From Heloderma charlesbogerti (Eukaryota > Chordata > Lepidosauria > Squamata > Helodermatidae), in the NCBI GenBank assembly GCA_026122225.1, contig JANEZZ010001623.1:248001-312000 (forward strand): 64,000 nucleotides of DNA, in the 5' to 3' direction. The notes under the pieces were generated by a model. That model made no database searches and was not told the DNA's origin. It saw only the letters and a list, made by a program, of their open reading frames with translations. The translations under genes were made by a program, and so were the position numbers. This document shows positions 32,318 to 44,044 of the stretch, in pieces (positions within the stretch are counted from its first letter, which is position 1; each line of letters opens with the position of its first letter).

Positions 32318-35300
32318 AGGCTAGGACTGATGTTTTCATCATATGTTTTTCAATTGCTCTTGAAATTTTCCTTTAAAGTCAGTTGTGCAATTCATAGTCA
32401 TTTGAACAACAAATTCTCAGACCCCATCTTGACATCTATTTTTCAGATCACATCTTGGGGTCATTTTTATGTCAAGTAAAGTAGTAGACAAAACATCCTT
32501 TGACCTTTTTCTCTTTCTCTTTCTTTTTCCGTTTTGGTCACTGTTCGTCCTACAGAGAAATGCCACTTTAAAAACAGTTGTTTCTCTTGGCTTGATACAG
32601 ATGAGCCAGCATAACATGCAGAAAAATGTAAAGATATGACGCAACTTAGGCATGGCTTTAAGTACCAAAACAACAGCGATGGAAACCAAATCCTTGGCGG
32701 ATTTATAGTGCTTTTGGACACTCATGTTTAATATGCCAGAAAAGGCATGTACAGTTCTGATCAGGTTTACACAATAAAGGGACTAGAGGGCATATTTTCA
32801 AAAACTTTGCAGCTTATTAGGTAATTTCAAAAATAATTTTGGTATAGATTTTTGCTGTTTGAGACAGACAAGCCCAGAACTCCCTTGGAGAAGTGGAACT
32901 AGGTATGTAGTTCTTCGGATTCCAGCCAATATTTATTATTTTTAAGTGCCTAAACAAGGAAGTATTGAACAATCAGTAAAGGGGGATAACAGAAACAGCT
33001 CTATCTACAGTTTTACAGTCTACCCTCTTAAAAGTAGTTATTACCAAACTGCTTATTTCTAAGGAAGCCCCATTTACCTTACATGCTTGAGGCTTACAGG
33101 TCAATTCTCCTAGGATTGGACCTGAAGTTCCAAGATAATCAATGCAGCCACGAGTCAATTTTAATTCCAGGACTCTGACTTCTGGTTTGTAGATGACAGA
33201 ATTTGATAGTCTTTGCTCTATTTGAATTTAAAATTGCTTGTTGAAAATGCTGGGTTAAAGCTGCATTTCCATTCAAGAGCTATGTAGCAGGGCGGCATGA
33301 ATTTTTGGTATGCTAAAGTTCTGCTGCAGCCACGGGCTGTTTTCAAAGGCAGCGTTGTATACCTTGTTTTTCCTTTTCTCCCACCATCATGGCAATACCT
33401 CCTTTTATCTTTACTTATGGTGGTGCCTCTGATTAATCCAGAGATGGGTCTGCATTCTTGCAGGGACATCCTGTCGGGGTAAAGTCATGCCAGACGATAA
33501 AAACGTCAGTCCTGAGTAGGCAACAAATCCAGAGCTCCACCATCTGCTAATGCAGCCATTTGGTCAGTTCTCATGAACTTTGTCTAAAGAAAATTAGAGA
33601 AACATAAAACGCAGTCATGGTGCTCTATGTTCTCACTGCCATGTCCCATGGAGATGAAGCCTCAACAAACTGTGGTGGAACAGCCCTACTGCTTAATTTA
33701 GTCCTTCCCTGCAAAGAAATGGCAGGGAGTGCCTTAGGTGCAGCGCTGTGCCCCATCGTGTCCACCTTTCCAGATGGGTTACAGTTTCATATAATATATG
33801 TATAGTATAGACTAATGTTAAAAAAAAAAAGGTTGTGGCTATGTGAAGGCAAGCTATCTTACTGTAACTGCTTTTGAATGTTTTGCAAGCAACTGTTTAT
33901 TAGTAGTAAAGCCTTAACCAGGTATATATTTATTTCTGGAACAAGGGACCTCTTTTATAAGCAGTTGCATAGATCTCTCTCTTTATAAGTAAGTGGATAC
34001 ATTAAGGTAGCTAGGTAATTCTGAAATTGTCCATGTACTAAATTATTTCTTTTGGCTCTGCAGTAGTATTACAGTATTAATGTTTGTAATGTTGATGCAG
34101 GGGACGGGGGGAAGGGTGTAAAGTAACATCAGGTTCACCTTGGACAAGTTAATTGCCTTGTGTGAGTAATTTGTTCTCAGCTTATCTGGAAGACAGCCAT
34201 AGCTGCATATGAGGAAATTCTGTCTTTCCTCAGTTATCTGAATGTTTCACTACAGTGCCTTCCTGCCATTGTACCAAAAGTCCTCCCAAGGCATTGTCTG
34301 TAGGGTGAAAAACCGTAATGCGTTTTCCATCAATGTTATACCGTGCTAAAGTATAAGCAACATATTGTAATTCAAAGATCATCTCTCTCTTTCTTTTCAA
34401 CTTCCATTTTTTCTATCCCAGCTTTGCCTGAAAATTACAGGATTAGCTCCTATAAACTTTTGCACCAAAAAGACAATATAGAGAAAATGAAACCATCCAT
34501 CTTAACATGTAAACAGTCAGAGGGTGTTTGGGCAAATGCCAGGAAGAGTCCTTCCTCATTTTTTAATGCATTTTGGAAGTACAGAATGTCAAAGGAGAAA
34601 CTATGTGAAGGAAATTTGTAATTGAAATGGTTACATTTTAATTACAAAGTAACTCCCCACCCCCTTTTACTTCTCTCTTGTTTTTGAACATAGTGTAAGA
34701 TCATCTGAATTTCAATGGTAATAAGATGAAAGTGTCTGTTGGATGTGATTTTAGTGGCAGAAAGAATGTCGAATAGTTAAGGTTTGCACTCAGTTAATAC
34801 AGCCTGTGGGCACAATCCAGCCAAAGCAAAGCACTTTTCACTTTGCCTTTGCTAGATAGTAGTTTCATGTAATAAGTATGTAATATAGACTGCACAAACC
34901 CATTGATTTCAGAAAGAGAGAGAAAGAGTTAAATGTGTGCCTAACTCATCAATCAGAATGAGTGAGACTTGGAAAAATGCTTATATTTGGCTTGATTGTG
35001 CCCCTTTGTAAATATGCGTCTTTTCTATTGTTGGAATACATTGCATTCTAAATGTAGAATATTTTCAAAGACAGCACTAGGTTATTATATTAAAAAAGCT
35101 GCTTCTTGTTTATGTATCTCAAACAGTTCTTGAAGTTAGTTAGCACAATATATTTTGGGAAAAATATATATATTGTACTATAAGATCTTTTTAAAGAAGA
35201 AATTGTCTACTATGCTTTTTTCACTGTCACAAATAATGCAGCTGCTCCATGCTGGTATTTATAAGGAGTTGGATTTGCATTTTTGTCAGCTCCAGCTTTA

Positions 35301-35340
35301 ATAAATGCTCTTACATGGAAGTATGCACTTTTGAAATCAG
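32318..35340. other. Long low-repeat stretch, no gene recognised
   Basis: About 3 kb without elements I can name. A-run at 33819-33830. All frames are under 105 codons without motifs. The low load of young repeats contrasts with 37.9-63 kb. Confidence 0.4.
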
Positions 35341-35439
35341 TGGGTTTTCACCCATACAGAGCAGGGTGTGGAGCTGCTCCCTTGTGGCTCCACGAAGACC
35401 CCCCAGCTCCCCAGCAGCTTCCACTCATCATCTAATGAA

Positions 35440-35500
35440 ATGAGTAGGGGGCTAGACTAGAGGCTACCTACAAGGCCCCTCCAACTCTATAATTCTATGG
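35440..35500 (+). mobile_element. CR1 LINE 3' terminus, + strand
   Basis: 'ctagactagaggctacctac', 'aaggcccctccaactctata' and 'attctatgg' match the last bases of CR1, which end in ATTCTATG-type repeats. Only the extreme 3' end is present, as usual for 5'-truncated CR1 copies. Confidence 0.7.
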
Positions 35501-35639
35501 AGTGCTTAAAAGTACTCACATTCAGAATGTATCTTACCTTTTCTGGGTACTTTAGAAGCTATTTGGTATGATCCTAGAATCCATATAACTATGTTTAAGG
35601 TTCTGCTCCATTGGATGCTCATTGACATTTTAAGTACAA

Positions 35640-36340
35640 CGTAAAAGGATTATTTGCTCCATTGAATATTTCACTTGAAATTGCAAATGACAGTTATCTG
35701 CTTTATTGACAAATTAATAATCTTGTCTCATTGCCAATTATAAGGTTTGTTTATCCATTTCTACTGCCTTGTGTATAATACATGTAACAATTAAAAAAAC
35801 ACAACTTCTCTAGTATTTCCAGGGCATTGCGCAAATCGTCAAATGAAGGTGCTGGTAGCAATTGTACAATCTCATATAGACCAAAGTGAATCGGATATAT
35901 AGTCATTATGCCAAATGCCTTATCCAAGGCCCTTGTGTGTGATCTGTGGGAGACTGAGAATCTTGACATTTTTTTCATTTTTAAAAAGTTAATGTTTAGT
36001 CCCCATGGTTACAAAGATGAATGTCTGTAAATGTGGTGACAAAAATGCTTAAATGATCAGAAAGGAGGACACAAGCAACAGGATGCACAAATTCGATTGT
36101 TTAATGTCTACATTTTCCAAGATTTTCAAAGTGTTATCTCAGGTTTGTTGCATGTGGTGACAAAGACTATCAGAAGCACATTGTAAAACATTAAGCATAA
36201 TGGGGCACCAACAGTATATTGGCACCTTTTGTGTTAAAGAAAATGATATGCAAATTGCATTCTGCAGGTCACTAATATATACTAATTAGCAGTAGCCTTC
36301 CATCTTATGATGAATTTATTCTTTTACTGAACAAGTTGTC
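35640..36340. promoter_or_regulatory. Candidate cluster of conserved non-coding elements
   Basis: Repeat-free, AT-rich and rich in homeodomain/POU-like words: caaattaataatc (35709-35721), ccaattataag (35733-35743), octamer ATGCAAAT (36248-36255) and TAATTA (36283-36288). The pattern suits developmental enhancers. Inference from word content only. Confidence 0.3.
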
Positions 36341-36649
36341 AATTCCTAATACAGGCTGCCATCAAATGGTGGGCAAGAGTTTGGGTGTATGCTACATCAG
36401 ATTGAAGTCTATGACTATTGAATTTAATTGAATTTATTTGCACTAATATGTATGTGTGTTCATCTCAGATTATCCCAAACTTGATCCAGCAAAGCTGGAG
36501 GACTTCAATTAATTACCTACCATCTCCTGGAACTGCCATTTGTAAATCAAGGTTAACTACAGTGAGCTCCAAGAGATGAAGCGTAATATAATCCTGCTTT
36601 TGTTCAGTAGTAGAATACTCCACAACTAATGTATATTTAAGGGACGTTT

Positions 36650-36890
36650 CCAGAAGTGGAGCTGTTGAGACCTATGCTGTCATAGAGCATTGGGATATCA
36701 ACAGCTATGAGCTATTAACTTCATGCCATTGAATATCAGCTGCTGGGAGCAACCAAGAGGAAAGGCAACAGCCTGATGTCCTACTTGTGGGCTTCCCAGA
36801 GGGCATTTTGCTGGCAAAACAAGATGCTGGACTAGATGGCTCTTTGGTCTAATCCAGCACGACTCTCCTTAAGCAACACCAAAGGTTTTG
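36650..36890 (+). repeat. Dispersed repeat ending 'tctaatccagcacgactctc'
   Basis: Same order as 20155-20330: 'gaatatcagctgctgggagc', 'gtgggcttcccagagggcat', 'gatgctggactagatggctc', 'ttggtctaatccagca'. Better preserved than the other copy. Possibly a LINE-derived tail. Confidence 0.6.
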
Positions 36891-37329
36891 ATTTCCTACA
36901 TCTGTAAGACAAATGAAAGAGCTACACTGACCGGATCATACTTTTGGTTTAAAGATGGCTGTTTCCCACTTTCTGCTGGACTTCAACAACATTTGCAAGC
37001 AAAACATTGAAAACATCTGTTTAGCATCACTTGTGAAAACAGCCCAAGGGACAATTCAACATGGGGAAGAAAGACTCTTTGGATCACATGGAAATCACTA
37101 TTAACACACATGGGAAATGGGGTGGGGGTATTTCTACATGCTCCAAGGTAAATATCCAGTCTATATTTGCAGATAGCCATGTATATTTACTGCATTGTCA
37201 ACAAAAAGACACCTAAAGGGAAAGCAGCTTTTAAATTGCTCTGTTATGGATATATATTTTAAACTAAATTGCTTGTTCAAAATGTCTTCAGCTTAAAAAA
37301 AAAAACAAAAACCTGAATGAGAGGTTGTA

Positions 37330-37640
37330 TCTGTTATATTCCCCCATGTAATGTTTTAATCTCCAGTTTAATTGTGATTTTACTTTTTTTGTAAAATATT
37401 TTTATACAGCTTGTATTATTATAGTCTAGCAATAAATCAAAGGGCAACAACTACTGTATGCGTGTTCTACTCATGTGCTTGTACTTTTGTGTAATTAGAG
37501 GGATGTTGTGAAGGTCTAATGAAAAGCCTCAAAAAGAATATTGCAGCGGGACTTTTCAAGCATCTAATTACTACTTGCATGAGAGTCAGCCTGATCCAAT
37601 TAAGCCATACACTTACTGTGAAGCTGGAGCCAACAGGACA
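37330..37640. promoter_or_regulatory. Candidate conserved stretch, possibly a 3' UTR end or enhancer
   Basis: 'gtaaaatatttttatacagc ttgtattatta' followed by AATAAA (37431-37436) reads like a vertebrate 3' UTR end. The next 200 bp (taattagag at 37494-37502, ctaattac at 37565-37572, ccaattaag at 37597-37605) are repeat-free. No coding exon lies nearby. Inference only. Confidence 0.25.
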
Positions 37641-37935
37641 TGTTTAGGACTAGTTTTGCTGAACAGCTACTTTGATAACTGTATTGGAGGTGATGGGCCA
37701 AAGCCACCAACCCCACCTCCTAAAGTGGCGTGCCAGCCAGTCACATTATCTCAAGCGCTACTTTTTTTATGCTACTCTTTCAGCTCTGGGTTGGCCAATT
37801 GGCAGCCATATGGGCAAATGCGTGGAAGCTGATTTTGGCCCAGGTGCTGTCAGTTGCTTGCTCTCAATATAGAGCTTCCAGAGAGGTGGCTATGCTATTC
37901 TGTTGCAGACAACAGAAACACTAGTCCAGCACTAG

Positions 37936-37940
37936 GGCTC
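37936..37940. other. Target-site duplication GGCTC (left)
   Basis: GGCTC directly precedes the solo LTR and is repeated at 38487-38491 directly after it. Confidence 0.9.
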
Positions 37941-38486
37941 TGTCAGGAATGCCCCTATTGCCTTCTGAATCCTCCAATAGCCAGAATCAACACTCAGACA
38001 AAAGGGCTGCTTTCCCAGGCTTTAATTCCATTCAACCTAATTAAGCTGTTGGATGCTAATTGCCTGAGACTTGGGGGAAATACAAAAGAACAGCCTACGA
38101 GGGGTTTCTAAGAGTTAGGACATCAGTTGGTCTCCATTTGGGGAAAAGCACAGCAATTCTCTGAACTTAAGGAGTAGGAGGGGAAGGTCTCCCCCTCTCT
38201 TGTGGGGCCTCAGGGCACAGCTGTTGATGTCAAGCCAATCAGGCTGAGCACCTAAATTCGGCTCCCGCAACCTCTCACTTGCGCCTGCGCCTCACGTCTA
38301 AAAGCTCAAGTTGTCCCTCCCTTTCCATGCCAGGGTCCCTGTCACTCCCAGGAATGTGAGCGGGGGTGGGGGTCCCACTCCAGCTGCACCTCTGAAACCT
38401 GAGAGAGTTCCTCTCCCATGGATTGTATCTCCTCCTCAGAATCAGAGCTGCTTTGGGACTCTATGGGCTCAGATCCAACCCTGACA
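37941..38486 (-). mobile_element. Solo LTR, family L1 of 3 copies, minus strand
   Basis: 546 bp, starting tgtcaggaatgcccc and ending accctgaca on the + strand, so TG...CA ends with TGTCAG inverted termini. Flanked by perfect 5-bp GGCTC duplications. Collinear in reverse with the LTRs at 47332-47843 and 61128-61682. On the minus strand the first 140 bp code in one frame for the acidic block E-S-Q-S-S-S-D-S-E-E-E, then a frameshift breaks the rest. The poly(A) signal position has changed to AATTAA in complement. No internal region or second LTR is nearby, so it arose by LTR-LTR recombination. Confidence 0.9.
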
Positions 38487-39285
38487 GGCTCTTCTGTGAA
38501 ATGGGGAATTAGCAACAAGGCAAGCCAAAGATTATCACAGGGATATGATGATGACACACACACAACTGGAATAGGGCCAGCAAGTAATTGGTTAGCTGTT
38601 TAGAGAGGTTTGGGGATGGAGAGACAGACAGATAAGCAGAGCAGCATGCTAGTGAGTTTAGATGGAAGAGGGGTGAAAGGCTGCTTCCCAATAAAGAGAT
38701 TGGGCGGGCAATATAAGCTAGGTGGATACATGCAGGGTCTAATTAGACTGGGAGAAAGAGTGAGCGAATATGCAAATATTGCTGCATGGAGACACAGGTA
38801 GCTGCTCTATAGTTGAGGCAGGGAACAGTTGAGGGAGAGAGGAAGGAGGAGCAAGGATTTATAGGGAGACAAGGGTTGAGTGAAGCACAGATATGTGAGA
38901 GGGAGAAAAAGGGGCTCTCCATCAAGGGTTTCCTGTGATTCAGGGATTCATCAGGTAAACTGAGATGCTGGAGTGGTTGGTGACTAGTTGCTTGTGAATT
39001 GTGGATACAACATATCTTAGCCATCAAAGCACACCCTGTCAAGGGCACCGAGAGGCAATGAGGAGAGGACCGAAGGCTAGGGATGCCTTGCTAGGCCCCC
39101 TTGAGTCCAAACCTTCTGAGAACAAGTAACAAAGACTGAGCTGGCAGAGGAGACTTGAGGAAAGGGGTGTTGGAGAAATCTGTAACGGATTCAGATGAGT
39201 TCAGATTTCTATGAATCCAACCCAGTAATTCTGCAGCAGACCACCTTTTTCTGAGTCGCGCAGACTTGTGGACTGGTTTTAACTT
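38487..39285. other. Unassigned stretch between solo LTR and CR1
   Basis: Purine-rich (for example 'gggagagaggaaggaggagc' near 38831-38850). No recognised element or gene. Confidence 0.4.
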
Positions 39286-39287
39286 TC

Positions 39288-40366
39288 TAGAATCATAGAA
39301 TAGTAGGGTTGGAAGGGGCCCACAAGGCCATTGAATCCAACCCCCTGCTCAATGCAGGAATCCAAGTCAGAGCATCCCTGACAGGTGGCTGTCCAGCCTC
39401 ATCTTGAATGCCTCCAGGGTGGGAGAGCCCACCACCTCCCCAGGTAATTGGTTCCATTGTCGTATTGCTCTTACAGTCAGGACGTTTTTCCTGATGTTCA
39501 GCTGGAATCTGGCTTCCTGTAACCCGAGCCCATTATTCTGTGTCCTGCACTCTGGGATGATCAAGAAAAGATCCTGGCCTTCTTCTCTGTGACAACCTTT
39601 CAAGTACTTGAAGAGCGCTATCATATCTCCCCTCAGTCTTCTCAAAGCTAAACATGCCCAGTTCTTTCAGTCTCTCTTCATAGGGCTTTGTTTCCAGTCC
39701 CCTGATCATCTTTGTTGCCCTCCTCTGAACCCTCTCCAGCTTGTCTGCATCCTTCTTAAAGTACGGTGCCCAGAACTGGACAAAGTACTCCAGATGAGGC
39801 CTAACCAGTGCTGAGTAGAGGGGAACTAGTACTACCCGGGATTTGGAAGCTATGCTTCTATTAATGCATTTGCCTTTTTTGCAGCCACATCACATTGTTG
39901 GCTCATATTCAGCTTGTGATAGACAACAGTTCCAAGATTCTTCTCGCTTGTAGTGTTGTTGAGCTACGTATCCCCCATCTTGTCACTGTGCCTTTGGTTT
40001 ATTTTTCCTAGGTGCAGAACTTGGCATTTATCCCTATGAAATGTCATTCTGTTGTTTTCTGCCCTGCGCTCCAGTCTATCCAGATCACTTTGAATTTTGT
40101 TTCTCTCTTCCAAAGTATTAGCTATCCTGCCCAATTTTGTGTCACCTACAAATTTGATCAGCATTCCCTGCACCTCCTCCTCCAGGTCATTAATAAAAAT
40201 GTTGAAGAGCACTGGGCCCAGGACTGAGCCCTGCGGTACCCCACTCGTTACCTCTCCCCAGTTTGAGAAGGTCCCATTGATAAGCACTCTTTGAGTCCGA
40301 TTCTGTAGCCAACTGTGGATCCACCGGATCGTTGTTTCATCTAGCCCACTTTGAGCTAGTTTGCTC
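39288..40366 (-). mobile_element. 5'-truncated CR1 LINE, minus strand
   Basis: About 1.08 kb. The 3' end at the left (tagaatcatagaatagtagg) is complete; the 5' end stops near 40366 inside the reverse-transcriptase domain. Two frames remain: 40287-39964 (107 codons, RT palm region) and 39645-39367 (92 codons, ORF C-terminus ending at the normal stop). In the palm the catalytic box, which in CR1 reads F-A-D-D, is F-V-G-D here (40141-40155), losing the first catalytic Asp. No target duplication, as usual for CR1. Same subfamily as 53704-55930. Confidence 0.9.
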
Positions 40367-40822
40367 TGAAATTGTATGCAAATTTAGTTATATGAAAAAT
40401 AAGAAAAAACATCAGTGCTAATGAGTGATAATTTGGGTTGGAGGGATTTGCACATTTTCAGAAGTACACATTTGTACAAGTGCTCACTTTCCAACATGAA
40501 TGCATATTTGGGAAATTGAGAAAAATCTGATTCCATCAATGAGTGGAGGACGGAATGAAAGACACCTGACAATCTGCAAAACAAAGACGGAATAGTTTAA
40601 CAAAATCGTTTTGTTACCCTACCTGAGGGAGTTGAGGGAAGGAAGGGGAAACGAAGCTATCTACAGGTAGCAGACTGAGCAAACCAGAACTGCCCCAATG
40701 CCTGAAAAGCTATTTGGAGAGGGATTTTCCCCTAAGAAAAGTAGGAAAGGAATAAGTGGAGATGATAAGATTTCAGTTTCCCACCATAGGGGTTTCATGC
40801 AACGCTGTAGAATGAAAAAGGA

Positions 40823-40830
40823 ATCCTGTG
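40823..40830. other. Target-site duplication of the hAT-like MITE (left)
   Basis: atcctgtg, matched by gtcctgtg at 41325-41332 (7 of 8). Confidence 0.75.
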
Positions 40831-41324
40831 TAGGGGTGTACAAAGCTTACTTACCTGTCCACTGAAGGGGTGCGTGGGGGGGAGGCGATCCGTCCCTCTC
40901 CCTGAAATCCTCCCCGGCTGGCTCCGCTCTGCAGCAAGTCCGCAGAGCCGCCAGCCGGGCCCGTCCACAGCTGGACTTCCGGCCGCTGCCACACAAATGG
41001 TGTCTAGCGTAGCAGATGCCATTTGTGTCCCTGCCCTTGGCTGTGATAGGCTACATAAATATTTATGTAGCCTATCATGGCCAAGGGCAGGGACGCAAAT
41101 GGCGTCTAGTACACCGGACGCCATTTGTGTCCGCAGCCCGGCAGCGGATGGCTGCGAAATGATGACGGACCTGGACCGGCTGCTGCCAGTTAGGGTCCGT
41201 CCCGACCGGCCTTCGTGGGGTGGCGGGGGGGGGGAGCAGTCCGTTCTGCCGTGGACTCCAGGGGGCTGGATTCTAAAGAATCCGGCTTCCTTGGAGTCAG
41301 TGGCAGATTTCTCTGCCATCCCTA
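40831..41324. mobile_element. hAT-like MITE with TAGGG(A/G)TG ends and a 34-bp palindrome, copy 1
   Basis: 494 bp. Left end taggggtgtac, right end tgccatcccta. Flanking 8-bp duplications match at 7 of 8. GC- and CpG-rich, in contrast to its AT-rich surroundings. The centre holds a perfect palindrome (41044-41077, core ctacataaat/atttatgtag), extended by imperfect arms (gcccttggc / ggccaagggc). Words such as 'ccatttgtgtcc' occur in both orientations. A second copy is at 60281-60963. The long open frames over it (273 codons + and 180 codons -) come from its high GC and symmetry and are not genes. Confidence 0.85.
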
Positions 41325-41332
41325 GTCCTGTG

Positions 41333-43010
41333 TGCATACTTTGGGTGGAGGACCCTGACCCTGAGGATGTAAATCAAATGTTGTATTTATTTATAGGAAC
41401 AGTGGTGGCTGGCACTCAGAGCTTTCCCTGGCCAGGGCTCTGGATTAATGGATTACAGAGGCATGCTCAGGATGGCTTGAGTGCAGGACATAGGGGCAGA
41501 GTGAGCATTTACATATATCGAGTTCTCACACCTCTTTGTATAATGAGGATCAAGCCACTTCTAGAGTACATTGTAAAAAAAGGACAGCAGCTATATATTG
41601 GGCTATCTTGCCCCAATTTCGAAACCTGTGCTTTCTCCTTTCCAGGCAAAATGGAGATAATTGGAGATAAGATGCCAATGAGATACTTAAAATGACAGTG
41701 AGACTAAGCTCTTTGGAAAGGAGAGACCTTGTTCCTTAGTCATGTACAGACCTCTTATGCAATTTACTGTGCTGCCCCACATGTCTGTTAAACAATTCAT
41801 GTTTGATCACACAAAGACATTCAGTTTCCCTATTAGTGGTGCTGCATCACATAATCGTACTTACAGACAGCCATTGTCAAAAACTGAGTCATTGGTGCAA
41901 ATAACAGAAAAGGGACAAACAAAGCTGAACATTTTTAAATAGTCCATTGTCTTGTGAGAAGGAATAATATCATTATGCAGTGTTGCTCATATGCAGACTT
42001 AATGCAAGATAGCAACTGCTGTGCAGAAATGTGTGCCAAAAATTTTAAAACAAATACGTTTTTGAATATTTCCGATGATTTTAAAAAATGTTTCAGCAAA
42101 ACAAAAACAAACACACATCAAAAAACACAACTCCTTCTAAAGGCCAACCCTCAACCTAAAAATATCTGACTATGAAACGTAGGTGGAGCAAGTCACATAT
42201 CCCCTAAATCTCAAGTGTTCTTTCAGCTTGCAAAGGAGAAGAGCAAAAGAATGGAGGAGGGAAGCCTATAATGGTTGGGGCCATCTCATTCTACCCCCAA
42301 CTGGTCTTCCCACAAATATTCCAAAAATATATGAGTATGTTTTGTTTTTCTCCAAACAGAAAGGTGTTCACAAGATCTCATTCTGCCCTCTGTATTCCTA
42401 GAAAAGCTGTAGAACCAACACTGTCCAAATCTAAAAAGCAGCTATTAAGGTAAACCAGGCAATGCAAAAATTCCTACACCAGAGAGGTTTGAGGTATATA
42501 ATTGCAATATATAACCCTGGAAAGCCTTTCCATTCATGGTCAACGGTGATTGAAGTATTTCTCTTTAACTGAAGGAGATGGTTTACTTCAGAAATAAAAA
42601 GAAAACAACTTCCACACCAGTCATAGCTTTAAAATAGAACTAGCTCAGCAGCTGTACATTCTGCATAGCACTTCACTGCCCCCTTGAGGAAAGCTGCTGC
42701 CACAACTGACATCAGGGTCCCCCTCTGATTCAAGCCCCACAGGGAAATCCATGTTAACATGCCACACGCTGTGAGCAAAGTGCCCCCGCGTTGTTGATGA
42801 CACAGGCGCTCATATTTCATGTTAAGCGGTGCATGGAGCTAATGAGAAAGAAGGAAGAAGAAACCCCAGGATCTGGCAAAATTCCAGGCAGAGATCTATA
42901 CAGTGTGCTGTAAACACATACACACACACACACACACACACACTGACCAAATTAGTAAAGCCTTCCTTTGAGAGCAAGCTAGATATGCTGCTAATAAGCA
43001 GAGATGGGTC
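41333..43010. other. Unassigned stretch
   Basis: No named repeat apart from the CA run at 42914-42943. No gene recognised. Confidence 0.4.
42914..42943. repeat. (CA)n microsatellite
   Basis: CA run of about 30 bp with one T interruption at the left. Confidence 0.9.
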
Positions 43011-43024
43011 TGTATCAAATGCTC

Positions 43025-43130
43025 CTTTGTGGTGGTGGTGCTGTTATATTTATATAGTGCTATCAGCGTGCATGGCACCTTATAGAGGACAAGTCCCTGC
43101 CCCAGGGAGTTTACAGTCTAAATTTCAACA
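43025..43130. repeat. Dispersed repeat ('gtccctgccccagggagttt' signature)
   Basis: 'tatttatatagtgctatcag', 'gtgcatggcacctta' and 'agggagtttacagtctaa' follow the order of a widespread vertebrate interspersed repeat, recognised by pattern only. The 162-codon + frame at 42829-43317 runs through it and the CA repeat and is not a gene. Confidence 0.4.
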
Positions 43131-43219
43131 TGGACAAAACAACAGAGGAAGGACAAAAAAGAGAAGGAAAGAGTTGCTTCCTGTCCCCACCCAGTCTTCT
43201 GTCCCCATAGACCATTTCC

Positions 43220-43607
43220 CTTCGCTTTCTCTGTCTCTCCACTTCAGGCCTCTAGCCTGGTTATTTCTCTCCACCCTATCTTTTTCCTCACTATTTCTCT
43301 CCCTTTCCTGTCCCTAGCCTTGCTCTATATCTCACACTCACCCTGTTTCTCGCTACTCCCAGCCTCTAGCCTCACTCTTTCTCTCCCCTCTACCCCATTG
43401 CCTTGCTATTTGCCCCACCCTCCCAGCCTCTAGCCTCACTATTCCCCCCCCCCACACACACACATCTCTTTTGACTAGCTAGGCCCCCACAGCAGCCATT
43501 ATGTGACTAGACACATCCTCCATGGGAGCCATTTTTTGGTGGTGTCCACAGCAATTTGTCAAATTCCCAAATGTGCCCATGGGTCCCAAAAGGTTGGAGG
43601 GCCCCTG
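43220..43607. mobile_element. Sister copy of the GGTCCC-ended hAT-like element
   Basis: Collinear with 25370-25613: 'ctctcccctctacccc', 'ttgccttgctatttgcccca', 'gactagctaggcccccacag', 'gggtcccaaaaggttgg' and the end gggcccctg. The left terminus was not located. Confidence 0.55.
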
Positions 43608-43937
43608 CTATAGGAACTAGGAGGAGGTTCACAGAAAAGCTGGATTTTTAGGAGAAATTTCAAGGAAGTAAAAGGGGGTGTCACACAGGTTTTCTGGAAG
43701 ACAGTTATGGGACAGCATGTAGTGGAAAGAAGGAGACAACCCAAGCCTTCAGTGAAAAGTTGTAATGCAAACATGGCTAATCATTCAGTGATAAATTTTA
43801 GGTAAGCAAGAGGCTCCCAGAGTTGGAAATTCTGAAGGGAATGGTACCAAATGTCTACCCTTCTACCTATCCACCCTTGAGATCTTAGGGAGGAAGGGCT
43901 CCTGGAGGAAGGAGGAATCGCGAAGACTGCCTCCCTG

Positions 43938-44026
43938 CATTGTACAGCACTTAACAAATAGTCACTCCCCTTGCCATGTTGTGGAAGTTACCAGTTAAAG
44001 ACACCCAAAGGTTTGAATAACAACAC
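43938..44026 (+). mobile_element. Remnant of the 5' LTR of a Ty3/Gypsy element
   Basis: Matches 49111-49203 over about 90 bp: 'gcattgtacag', 'cttgcca(t/g)gttgtgga' and 'taaagacacccaaaggtttg'. These are the right-hand ends of two LTRs about 5.2 kb apart. Upstream of 43938 the similarity stops, so the rest of this LTR is lost or too diverged to see. Confidence 0.65.
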
Positions 44027-44044
44027 AAATGAACAGAACAGAAA

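Noticed and set aside
38342..38563. 73-codon minus-strand frame with S-S-S-D-S-E-E-E, suggestive of an acidic host protein
   Set aside because: It begins in flanking DNA and runs into a solo LTR; the acidic part recurs in the other LTR copies.
40874..41695. 273-codon open frame, + strand, longest of the plus-strand frames outside LINEs
   Set aside because: Its first half is a GC-rich hAT-like MITE with a target duplication, and its second half is unrelated flanking DNA. The sequence is symmetrical, so the opposite strand is also open (180 codons).
42829..43317. 162-codon open frame with Thr-His repeats
   Set aside because: It includes the CA microsatellite, a dispersed repeat and a CT-rich tract. 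No domain.
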